From: Podospora pseudocomata
Taxonomy: Eukaryota; Ascomycota; Sordariomycetes; Sordariales; Podosporaceae
Length of the DNA: 64,000 nt
NCBI RefSeq assembly: GCF_035222375.1
Contig: NW_026946362.1
Span: 1 to 64,000, forward strand
Reading direction: 5' to 3'
Shown here: in pieces, positions 42,185 through 52,630 of the stretch
How the letters are laid out: every line of letters begins with the position of its first letter
Position numbering within the stretch: position 1 is the stretch's first letter
Program-made: the position numbers and the translations under genes
Notes under the pieces: model-generated
The model's input: the letters and a program-made list of their open reading frames with translations, nothing else
Told to the model about the DNA's origin: nothing
Database searches by the model: none

Positions 42185-45100
42185 ATGTATTATTCTATCA
42201 TTATTTCATTAATTGAGGTTGTATTGGTATTAGTTCCTGCCCTTTTAGGTATAGCTTATGTTACAATTGCGGAAAGAAAAACTATGGCAAGTATGCAAAG
42301 AAGATTAGGTCCTAATTTCGTAGGTCGCACACACAGCGTCTCTAGTTCTTTTAAAAAATATTATCATACTTCTACAACTGATAAATTAATAAATGGTTTA
42401 TATTTAAACAGAAAAGCTCCTATTAAGCCTTTTAAAGACAATGTAATTAAAACTTGTGAGGATTTATTGTCTCCTTCGGATCTTAAGACTTTTTTCAGAA
42501 GTATTAAAAGTAAAGGGGGTATATATATATTTACTTACAAAGAAAATCCTGAGATTTTTTATATAGGAAGAGCTAAAAATTTTATAAATAGATTTAAAGC
42601 TCATCTTAATATAAATTTACAAGATAAATTTCATATTTTTGCTAATGCTGTAGGTTGAGATAAATTTCATTTTTCAATTATTCAGATTTGTAGTTTAGAT
42701 ATTCAAAAAGAAAGAGAGAATTATTATTTACAAAAATACTTACCTTTATTAAATACAATATATAAAAGTGAGATGTATACTATACAAAATTACGGCTCTT
42801 TACATGAAATATTAAAACTTAAACAATTAGAATGAAACAAAGATAATAAATATTCAGGTATACCTGTCTATTTATATACTTATAGTGAAGGATCACTTAA
42901 GGATAACTATATCAAATTCGAGAGTATTAATAAATTATCTCAATATTTAAATATAAGCAGAGAAACTATAAATATTTATTTAAATACTTATGTTCCTTAT
43001 AAAAGCAATATTTTTTTAACTGATTTAATAGTAGATTTTGAATTAATAGACAAATTAGTAAGTGATAGCATTCAAGGATTAGATTTAGATCGTACTATAA
43101 GTAAAAAAGTCTGAGTTTATTCTATAGATACAAAAAGTAATATTGTTAAAAACATTTATAATTCTATAGGTGAGACAATTAAAATTTTAAATGTGTCACA
43201 TAATTCAGTAAATAATCACTTAGATAAGTGAATACCTGGTGGTATTAAAAACAATTATTTATTTAGTAATGAATTGGATAATTTAAATATAGAAAGATTA
43301 AAAGAAGTTCATTTTTCTAGAAAACATAATAACCTTAATGTTTGAATATATGATGCTAATACTTTAGAATTAATAGGTAATTTTAATAGTATAAAAAAAG
43401 CAGCAGATTATTTTAATGTAGATTATAGATCTTTAATTAATCATTTAGATACTAAAGAAGCTATAAATAAAGGAGGTAAATTTATATATTTATTTAGAAA
43501 TGAGTTAGATACAGAAAATTTAAATCTTTTATCTAATAAATTTAATAAAGTTTCTAATATGACAACTAGTACTTGAGTATATAAATATGTAGATGATAAA
43601 TTAACTTTAATCAATGACAATAAACCTAGCTATATTTCTAAATTATCTTTATCTAAAGATTTAAAAATAAGTGTTAAAACAATAAACAAATATTTAGATT
43701 CAAATGAATCATATAAAGGGTATTATTTTTATAGTATATGTAAATAATAGTAAAAATAAAGCGTAGGAAACTTTATTTGGCCTTTAAACCATCAAATTGA
43801 CGGGGAAGCCTTAAAGCTATTTAGACTAAGCAAATTAAGTAATTAAGTTGTGGCTCGAAAGAGGTATAGTAACACATAAATAGATGCACGAAAGGAAATA
43901 GGTAATCCGCAGCCAAGCCCCATATATTTATTGTATAAGTAATGGTGTGCAGTTCATCGACTAGACGGTGGTTGGTATTATTGTTCACATAATACTTAAG
44001 ATATAGTCAGACCCTATCCGAAAGGATACAGGAATATTTATATAATATTCTGTTAAATGGATAATATTTTTATTATTCAGGGAGAAGGCCCCTGCCTAAA
44101 TCTACAGTATGATTTTTTTTTATACATGATTAAAAGGGGAGATTCGTATTATGGACTACTTCAAGCCTTTGCCGATGCTTTAAAACTATTATTAAAAGAA
44201 TATGTAGCACCAACACAAGCTAACATAATCTTATTCTTTTTAGGTCCTGTTATTACATTAATTTTTTCTCTTTTAGGTTATGCAGTAATACCTTATGGAC
44301 CTGGTCTAGCTATTAATGATTTTAGCTTAGGTATTTATTATATCTTAGCTGTATCTTCATTAGCCACGTACGGTATACTATTGGCTGGATGAAGTGCTAA
44401 TAGTAAATATGCTTTTTTAGGATCCTTAAGAAGTACAGCTCAATTGATTAGTTATGAATTAGTTTTAAGTTCTGCTATACTTTTAGTAATTATGCTAACT
44501 GGAAGTTTAAATCTTAGTGTTAATATAGAATCTCAAAGAGCTATTTGGAATATATTTCCATTATTGCCTGTATTTATTATATTTTTTATAGGTTCTGTTG
44601 CTGAAACAAACAGAGCCCCGTTCGATCTCGCAGAGGCTGGTTTAAAATATCATATAATCTTAGCTTATTATTATATTACAACCGTATTTATTTCAATTAC
44701 TAGATTAATAATTATTAATTATATTTATAATATCACTATTATAAGGAATATTTACAATAATTTTAGTACACTACGTACATTTTACAAATTACACTATGCA
44801 TCTGGAAAGGTAAACTTTAAAACATTCATAAAATTATATAGTTCCTTAACTCTCAAAGATAGTTCACTACACCCTGAATGAATAACAGGTTTCACAGATG
44901 GGGAAGGTTCCTTTGGTATTAAGATCTATAAAGCTAAGGGCCACAAACTAGGATGAAGATTAGATCCTTTTTTCCAAATTAAATTAAATGCCCGAGATCT
45001 AGATATATTATATCGTATCAAAGAATATTTTGGAGGAGTAGGAACTATAAGTTTTGAGAAAAATACGGCTAAGTATATTATTAGAAAACTTAGTGATATT

Positions 45101-47706
45101 GTAGATATTTTGATACCGCATTTTGAAGCTTATCCTCTATTAACTAAAAAATTTGCGGATTTCGAATTATTTAGGCAAATTATTTTAATTATAAAAAATG
45201 AATCTTCTTTAAGTGAACAAGGATTTATAAAAATTCTTAACCTTAGATATTATCTGAATAAAGGAATATCAGAGGAATTAAAAGAATTATATCCTAACTT
45301 AGTACCAGTAATGAGACCTGAAGTTCCAGAAAGAAAAATCCAACCGGAATGATTAGTAGGATTCATAGATGGGGAAGGTAGTTTTAATATAATTACAGTA
45401 GAGAAAAAGTCTTCAGATGCACCATCAATACTTAGCACTAGTTACAAAGTATGATTACATTTTCAAATAACACAACATAGTCGAGATACTACTCTCATGG
45501 AAAGAATAGTTACATTTTTTGATTGTGGTAGTGTTAAAAAAAGAAACACCGATGCTGTTGACTTTAAGTTAAATAAATTCGAGTTGTTAGAAAACATAAT
45601 TATACCTTTTTTTCAAAAATATCCACTTCAAAGTGCTAAAGTTTTTGATTTCTTATCTTTTATTGAAGCTGCCAATGTGATTAAAAGTAAAAAAACTCGT
45701 CAGTGAACTGCAGAAGAATTTGCTAAAATTCAAAATATTCAAAGTAATATGAATAAATACATCAAAGAAAATCAAAACAAAAAACAGGACGATGAAAGTA
45801 ATAAAGGTAAATAACTACCACGGTAATGGCCATATTTAATGCAGTATTTCGTATGTACTTCGCAGGACTGGCATTTAATTACTAATAATAGTTACAACTA
45901 AACTTTATTTACTCTCGAGGGCTACCAGCCTACCCTCAGCCACCGTTTTTTATTCTTTAACCTTCTACTATACTACGTTAGTGGTATGTATGGAGAGCTC
46001 TAAATAATAAATTTTTTGGTGACGGCCGAGGTATCTTAATTTTTTTGTTAGGTTATAGATTTTTGATTAGCGTTAAGATAGTATAAATATTGATTTAGCT
46101 GAGGCTATTGAGTAAACAATACGATTCGGTCTCGTAAAAAATTGCTATATGCTGGAAAACCCTCGATCTAAGATCGAAGACAATCAGCAGGAAACCAAAG
46201 TAATTTATTAATATTTTAATAGTTACGAGTAGGATCCTCAGAGACTATACGCAATAATTAAGTAAAAAATATTGTACTTAATAAGATATAGTCCAACCTT
46301 GCATGTGAATGTAAGAAGTATGTATAGGGATTAGGTTTACTCAGCTATAATAATAGCAAAACAAATAATTACCTTCGTAAACATTTAATTAATGCACGAA
46401 GATACTATTCTACTTATTCTGATTCATCTCCAGATCCTATATCTACTCCTTTACCTCTAAAAATTTTTAGTAATTTAGATAATAACGAAGTAATTATTTC
46501 TTATGCTGAAATATTAAGAAAGAAAGCAGGTATTTATTGTTTTATAAATACAGTAAATAATAAAAGGTATATAGGTAGTGCTAAAGATTTGTATTTAAGA
46601 CTTATTGAACATCTTGCTGGTAAAAAATCTAATATTGCTTTACAAAATGCCATATTAAAATATGGTTTAAATAAATTTGATTTTTGCGTATATGAGTACT
46701 TTACTTATCACAGTAAAGTAGTAAGTCATAAAGCTTTAACTGATTTAGAAACAAGTTATATTGAAAAATATCCTTTTGACAGCTTGTATAATTTTATGAG
46801 AACAGCTACAAGTATTGAAGGATATAAGCATACAGATGAAGCTAAGTTAAAAATGTTAAATAGGTTTAAAGATAAATCTAATCACCCTATGTATGGTAAG
46901 AAACATACAGAGGAAACCTTAAAATTGATTAGTAAACCTGGAGAATTAAATCCTATGTACGGTAAGTTACATAGTGAAGAAACAAAGAAAAAGATAAGTA
47001 ATAGCATGAGCAAACATCCTTACGGAGTAGGTATATATGATTTAGATGATAATTTAATTGCAAAATTTCAAAATAATATTGAATTATCCTTTGAGTTACT
47101 CAAACAATATATCTAAAGTTACAGTAGGGAAATATTTAAATTCAGGCCTTATTTACAAAAACCAGTATAGGTTTAAAGTAAATAATAAATAATAAGATCA
47201 AGTTTTAATCTTCTTGTTTATATACATTACATATGGAATCAGAACTTGTTAGTGGATTTATGACAGAACATGCTGCAGTAGTTTTTGTATTCTTTTTCTT
47301 AGCTGAATACGGAAGTATTGTTTTAATGTGTATACTTACAAGTATTTTATTTTTAGGTGGTTATTTGTCAATAAATAGTTTAGATGTCTTTAATTTTTTT
47401 TATTCTATCCTTTTTAATATAGGATTTATTGATCTTAATTTTTTTAATATATTTTATTATTTCTATAAAGAAATTTTTGTTAATAATTCTATTATAGAAG
47501 GATTAATATATGGATTAACTATAGGATTAAAAAGTTCTATTTTAATATTTCTTTTTATATGAGTAAGAGCTTCTTTTCCTAGAATACGTTTCGATCAATT
47601 AATGGCTTTTTGTTGAACGGTTTTATTACCTTTATTATTTGCTTTAATTGTTTTACTTCCTTGTATATTATATAGTTATAATATTTTACCTGTTAATGTT
47701 TTATAG
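42185..47706 (+). CDS. nad1: NADH dehydrogenase subunit 1 (3 exons)
   Basis: Membrane subunit of complex I that lines the quinone chamber. Exons 42185-42325, 44147-44638, 47236-47706 sum to 368 codons (367 residues). Landmarks [62 protein letters not shown] and [13 protein letters not shown]. The exon 2 end (gatctcgcagaggct) is echoed within the following intron at 46092-46106 (see findings). ATG 42185 starts the family's [11 protein letters not shown]. Confidence 0.94.
42326..43747 (+). CDS. Long GIY-YIG homing endonuclease (nad1 intron 1)
   Basis: Fused to exon 1, 473 codons. [20 protein letters not shown] (about 42512-42570) is the GIY-YIG module, with NRFKAH and ERENYY carrying Arg and Glu. 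The long C-terminal part is built of four or so NUMOD1-like repeats (each like [20 protein letters not shown]...GG-F-YLF), an extended DNA-reading array. No break seen. Confidence 0.82.
42326..44146 (+). mobile_element. nad1 intron 1, group I
   Basis: Exon ends gtaggt (U), intron ends G before tattatgga. Core 3' of the ORF: attgacggggaagcctt (43796), aatccgcagccaagc (43903), ggtgtgcagttcatcgacta (43944-43963), taagatatagtcag (43995-44008). Confidence 0.85.
44639..45814 (+). CDS. LAGLIDADG homing endonuclease (nad1 intron 2, 5' part)
   Basis: Fused in frame to exon 2, 391 codons. Motifs [13 protein letters not shown] (about 44881) and [13 protein letters not shown] (about 45353). A hydrophobic, poorly conserved stretch connects exon and nuclease. 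No break seen. It is of the same double-motif type as the nad4L and nad5 intron 2 ORFs. Confidence 0.83.
46107..47235 (+). mobile_element. GIY-YIG group I intron nested at the 3' end of nad1 intron 2
   Basis: Its P1 can form between gaggct (46101-46106) and ggtctc (46128-46133): six pairs with the terminal U-G. The same six bases end the real exon 2 (44633-44638), so the guide fits both sites. Confidence 0.7.
46328..47192 (+). CDS. GIY-YIG homing endonuclease, 3' frameshift (nad1 intron 2)
   Basis: Open from 46328 without an early [21 protein letters not shown] (about 46530-46583) is the GIY-YIG module, then [10 protein letters not shown] and the Glu of LETSYI. NUMOD3-like repeats HTEETLKLI and HSEETKKKI follow. 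The frame stops at 47116, but the usual NUMOD1 ending ([21 protein letters not shown]) continues in the next frame to 47192, so one small shift lies near 47095-47105. The nuclease domain itself is spared. Confidence 0.72.
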
Positions 47707-47748
47707 TTAACCTCTATTACCCTTAAATAAAATACTTTTAATATTTTG

Positions 47749-47770
47749 ATTTCATATTTGAATATGAAAT
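47749..47770 (+). terminator. Hairpin 3' of nad1
   Basis: Perfect 10-bp inverted repeat atttcatatt/aatatgaaat with a two-base loop, 43 nt after the nad1 stop. Position suits a transcript-end or processing signal; function is inference. Confidence 0.4.
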
Positions 47771-47832
47771 GGGATTTTAATCGATTTAGCTCCAGTTATC
47801 CAGGGTAGAGGGTAGGTAGGGTACTATGATTA

Positions 47833-47874
47833 GTACGTAGTACGTAGTGCGTAGTACGTAGTGCGTAGTACGTA
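47833..47874 (+). repeat. Tandem heptamer gtRcgta, six units
   Basis: Units gtacgta, gtacgta, gtgcgta, gtacgta, gtgcgta, gtacgta follow without gaps; the A/G alternation suggests slippage of a two-unit block. Confidence 0.85.
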
Positions 47875-48211
47875 TGCATAGTCATAATTTAACATTAATA
47901 TACGGGCTGACGGGCTGACTGGCTGGCTGGCCTACATACATAGGCGCGGCGCAAGCTCCTCCTCACACAAATGTAATAATACTAATAATTAATCTTATAG
48001 GTTAAAATATATTTGTTATATTAAAATATGTTAGCAATGTAACGTAACGTTATTATATAATAAGTATGTTAAAATATATTAGTGATGTTGTTGTAATATT
48101 AAATTGTAATTCATAATTTAAATTTAGTTTAGTTTAGTAGGCTGGCTGGCTGGCCTACATACATAGACGCGGCGAAAGCTCCTCCTCGCTATATATAAAG
48201 CAGACGAAGTA

Positions 48212-48242
48212 GAGAGCTTGCAGACGAAGTATAAATATCCGC
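48212..48242 (+). repeat. 31-nt inverted repeat, left arm
   Basis: Exact reverse complement of 48476-48506 (core gcttgcagacgaagtataaa). The arms are 233 nt apart. Confidence 0.85.
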
Positions 48243-48475
48243 GCGACGTAGTATGCATAATTCATACTTCGTCTAGTCTTTTTAATGAGGCGGGTGATTA
48301 TAGTCAGTTCACTGTAGCAGGAAACATTTAGAACTCTACTTCATATCCCGGAGGGATTAGAAGCCTGCCTATTTATAAGATTCCTTGACTTAACTGGTTA
48401 AAGTGTATTTTTGATAAGAATAATATCAGCGTTCGAGCCGCTGAGGAATCAAAGAAGGTTAATTATTTAAAGCTT

Positions 48476-48506
48476 GCGGATATTTATACTTCGTCTGCAA
48501 GCTCTC
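48476..48506 (-). repeat. 31-nt inverted repeat, right arm
   Basis: Right arm of the pair with 48212-48242; continues into further tacttcgtatg units. Confidence 0.85.
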
Positions 48507-48611
48507 TACATACTTCGTATGCTTTATATAAAGCAGACGAAGTATGTATGGCGGTATAGTATTAATATAATTAATATTATGGTTGTACGTTATTTACATT
48601 TCAGGGGTTAA

Positions 48612-48697
48612 AGAGAATTGACCGAGTGGTTTAAGGTGGCTAGCTTGAGATTAGTTATGGTTAATCTCCATCATGGGTTCGAATCCCATATTCTCTG
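48612..48697 (+). tRNA. trnS: tRNA-Ser (UGA)
   Basis: Class II tRNA: acceptor agagaat/attctct, anticodon loop ctTGAga, long variable arm, T-arm atggg-ttcgaat-cccat. Confidence 0.9.
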
Positions 48698-48983
48698 CAT
48701 GCGCAAGCTCTACCTATATTAAAATTATAAACTGAAGGGCGAGGAGCCGAAGCCCATCTCTTTATTTATTTATTTGTGTTCCATATGAAATGAAGTACAC
48801 TCCTTAGAAAGTATGCAGGCGTACCTTCACTCTTGAGGAGTATGCCTGCATACAGAAGTAGGCGGGCCGAAGTATGTATCACGGTTTGATTAGTTTATAG
48901 TTTTTACCTTCATTATATAGTACTAGGGTACAAACTCTCTTTGACTAAGGTGCAGGGCGCAAGCTCTAAATTTTATATTTTTA
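48698..48983. other. Spacer trnS-trnP
   Basis: No gene. An inverted pair gtatgcaggcg.../...gcctgcatac (about 48820-48860) flanks a short segment. No tRNA-Trp is found here, where relatives often have one. Confidence 0.5.
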
Positions 48984-49057
48984 CGGGTTAGAGTCAGATT
49001 GGTTACGACATCTCATTTGGGATGGGATTATTCTGTGTTCGAGTCACAGTAACCCGA
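48984..49057 (+). tRNA. trnP: tRNA-Pro (UGG)
   Basis: Acceptor cgggtta/taacccg, anticodon loop ttTGGga, T-arm ctgtg-ttcgagt-cacag. Directly precedes rnl, as in relatives. Confidence 0.9.
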
Positions 49058-51137
49058 TATATTTACTCCTTGTGTAACACATGTTTGTATTTGGCAGGAA
49101 AAAAAATTTTTAAGTTAAGTTAGAGCTTGCGCCTTTAAGCGTGGCGTGACACAAACTCCTCCTCATTATAGCTATACTAAGGGTATAAATACAGTATTAA
49201 TTTATTGTAGAAATTATAAAAATATAAATGAATTGTATATATCTTTTATATTATATCTAAGATATACAAGTATATAAAGAGACTATTATGGAAATACGTG
49301 CTATGTATTAAAGAGAGAAATTTAACTTATGTACATGAATAAAACATATGAACTCTTAGAGAAATTATTTAATAAACGAAGTGAATTGAAATATCTTATT
49401 AACTTCAGGAAAAAAAATCAAACGAGATTCTATGATTAGTGTGAACTAAAATAGAGTAGCCTATATAAATAAGTAAAATGGCCTAAAAGCTGTTTGAATT
49501 TATGGGGAACCTTCCTCAAAGGCTAAATATAATACATGAGCGACAGTGAAAAGTACCGTGAGGGAAAATTTTTTTGAAATAGTAGTTTTATAAGCAGCTC
49601 AAGCTGATAATAAAAAGCAAGAGCGTACCTTTTGCATAATGGGTCACCAAGTTAACATTAGATGCGAGCTAATTATCTTGATTTGAAGATTGCAAGTATA
49701 TTAGGATATTAAGGTACCTACTAGTCTCCATTTTTCTAAAATACTAATAAGTATCTACTAGCTTCGTTAGTGGATAAGTATATAGAGATCTAGATAAATT
49801 AGTTGTAATTAGTTTAAATACTAAACTAATTCGGTAACCTCAAGTTCTTTATGAACCTTTTTGATTTGATAGATGACATGCATAGTTAAACCGATCATTA
49901 AAATAATGAATAGTGTCTAAAGTTAGACCCGAAGCCTAGTGATCTTACTATAGTCAGGGCTATAAAGGTCCGAACGGGTTATCGTTGCAAAGATATCCGA
50001 AGAACTATGGTAAGCGAGTGAAAGACAACACTGACTAGGATAGCTGGTTTTCTGCGAAACCTATAAAAGTAGGCAGTTTAAGTAACATCTTAGTAGGTAC
50101 AGAACTTTATCTCAGACAATATGTATATTCTCATATGGATAAGTAAGGCGCGGCGCGGCGAAAGCTCTTCCTCGCTATTTATCTATTTATATGAAATACA
50201 TTTTATTTGTATACATCGGGGGATCGTGAAGATTTTATCGGTGAGTATGTAGACTCGGAATGACAAAGATGGTTCTTGAATTATCGGACATAGAATGCTA
50301 AGGTTGTATGTCAAAAGGGAAACAGCCCAGAACAAAGAAATAGTTAAGGTTCCAAAATTATTATTAAGTGAAATTAAGAGGGTTTTTATATAAGTCGACA
50401 AGAAGATAGGCCTGGAAGCAGCCATATTTTAAAGACCTCGTAACAGAGCACTTGTTAAATCTTAAAAGCATCGAAAATTTATCGGATCTAAATAATATAC
50501 CGAAACTTTGTCCACAAATGACCATAATAAATTAAATTATGGTCATTTTTGTGGGGTAGCAGAACGTTGAGTTAATATTTGACTTTTCTTTTTTAAAGAA
50601 AAATATAGGACAACTCAAGTGATAATGGTGACATGAGTAACAAAAAAGAAGGGCTATGTAAATTATAATATAATATTATATTATATTATATGTTAAGCTC
50701 TCTCGCCTAAAGCTTATGGAAAGAGTTTTAAAAAAGTAACGGCCTCTAAGTTGATAATACTTATATTATTGCGATGAGAAAATCTAATTACTTTAGACAA
50801 CATTTAACCTTCAAGGCACGGGCAAGCACCTCGAAAAATTTATTTTTTTTGAGGAGCTTGCAACCGCGCCTTGTAGGGAGTGAAAAATGTGCTGGAAAAA
50901 AAAGTAACCGATCTGATTTTCTTTATAAAACTAAGTGGGTGACACTACTCATGCATGCAAACTACTGCGTAGTCAAGCCAGCATGTAGTACGTAGTACCA
51001 CTCGCTTAATTAAGGAAATAGGAGAAGGAAGTACCGTACCTAGAAACTGAAACAAGTAAGCTAGTAGAGAATACGAAGGCGTAATGAGGTAACAATCATA
51101 AAGGAACTCGGCAAACTAACTACCGTAACTTAGGGAT

Positions 51138-52630
51138 GTTTGTCCTCCAGTAATTTAAGTATTAACACTTAAAATTGACTGGTAATATATTGGGAAAATT
51201 TCAAAAACTACTTTTAACATAGGCGCAAGCTCTAGATAAGTAGATTTGAAGCGAAGTTTATTAGTATTTGTAGTCCCGACGGCGCGGCGCAAGCTCCTCG
51301 TCGGGGCAATGCAAGCTCTAAAAAAACAATAAATTCGTTCAACGACTAAGGCGTGAGTAATACAGCAATAATCGCCTTTTAAAACCCAACTTATCTTTAC
51401 CTGTAATATGCAAATAAAATAATGTCCAACAAATGAAGAATCAAGTAAATAAAAATTTTTATGAGTGAGTTGCTGGGTTTATAGATGCTGAAGGGTGTTT
51501 TCACATAAAACGTAAAATAATGTCTAATAATAAAATTCGTTATTATTTTGAGTTTGTAATTAAATTACACATAGACGATGAAGCCGTTTTAAGGACTATT
51601 TGTCACATACTAGGTGTGGGACGAGTAGTACTAAGACCTAAATATAATACTTGTTCCTTTGAGGTAGGTTCTGAAAAGGAACTACGTATTCTCATCGATT
51701 TATTGGACGAGTTTCAATTAATGGGTGATAAGTATTTAGATTATATTAATTTCAGGGAGGCTTTCTTTTTATACTTTGATCGTTCAGATTCAGTCACTGA
51801 ATCTTTGAAGACCAAAATTGAAGAGATACGGGCCAACCATAATACAAAACGTGCATCTACTACTCTACCTGTCAATTATAAACGCGTAATTACTGATTAT
51901 AAGTTATTAGGGTTTATAGAAGGGGAGGGTAGTTTCATCGTACAGACACGGGGGTTAACTCCTAAATTTGAATTAGAGTTAACTTCAGCTCAAAAACCCC
52001 TTTTAATAGATATTTGTGAATATTTGATGCTACGTATCCAACTAATAGCTGATGCGACACAACCTCTAAATCTACCTTCTAAAGGTGGAATTAAAATACG
52101 TGATCGTAAGGCTAAGGGTAATAGTAAACCTTCCGTGAGATTAGAAATCACAGGAATTGATTTTTTACACAATTATTTTAATGTGTTTTTAAGCAAATTA
52201 GAATTTTATTCTAGAAAGAAGGAGGATTTTAAAAGCTTTTGCTTTATTTGTAACAAATTATTTAGCAAAGCACACATTGATAATGAAGAAGTAAAAATTT
52301 TATTATTAAGGCTTTCAGAGGGAATGAATGGAGCAAGATTATCTACAAATAAACTTACAGATAAAACATTAACCGATAAGATTATTTGCAGGGATGAAGA
52401 AACTCCTGATTCTTAAGAAAAATAAAACCCTTGAATATGAGATTTATATCACATAAGGCGCAAGCTCTCAATTCACTAGTCGTGTACAGGAACATTATAA
52501 TAGAAAATTTTAGCGAAAACGGTAATAGATAATGAAGACATAGTCTGAACCATGTTGTAAAATATGGAAAGTTAAAGTTAAGGCGCAAGCTCTAATTAGA
52601 GCTTTCGCCTTAATAACTGATAACAAGTTG
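51138..52630 (+). mobile_element. rnl intron 1, group I
   Basis: Splits cgtaacttagggat|aaggagggctc in domain IV. Core: cgttcaacgactaaggcgtgag (about 51333), gaagacatagtctgaacc (52532-52549), end gataacaagttg. The 5' start gtttgtcc and 3' end are shared with rnl intron 2. Confidence 0.87.
51433..52416 (+). CDS. LAGLIDADG homing endonuclease (rnl intron 1)
   Basis: 327 codons from ATG 51433. Motifs VAGFIDAEGCFHI (about 51469) and LLGFIEGEGSFIV (about 51904). Its layout and sequence (KLHIDDEAVLR, DKYLDYINFREAFF) resemble the nad5 intron 1 ORF. No break seen. Confidence 0.87.

Larger units (their letters stand above)
44639..47235 (+). mobile_element. nad1 intron 2, composite: LAGLIDADG unit plus GIY-YIG group I intron
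   Basis: From exon 2 (U) to G before gaatcagaa. The first 1468 nt hold a LAGLIDADG ORF and then a second copy of the exon end (gatttagctgaggct, 46092-46106). Only after it comes a complete group I core: guide ggtctc (46128-46133), atatgctggaaaa (46146), caatcagcaggaaacc (46182), cctcagagactatacg...agatatagtcc (46232-46295), then a GIY-YIG ORF. I see no core for the first part. Confidence 0.7.
47707..48611. other. Large nad1-trnS spacer rich in repeats
   Basis: No gene. In order: a 10-bp hairpin after nad1, six tandem heptamers, two copies of a ggctggctgg...aagctcctcctc unit (about 47904-47968 and 48139-48190), and a 31-nt inverted repeat pair enclosing sequence related to the nad4-atp8 spacer. 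Confidence 0.6.

Noticed and set aside
47833-47874. Tandem heptamers as a replication origin
   Set aside because: Only six short units and no adjoining features of a known origin.
48698-48983. tRNA-Trp candidate
   Set aside because: No acceptor/T-arm combination with a TCA anticodon loop could be drawn.
50774-50995. 73-codon ORF
   Set aside because: Lies inside rnl exon 1 and includes a GC-repeat hairpin.
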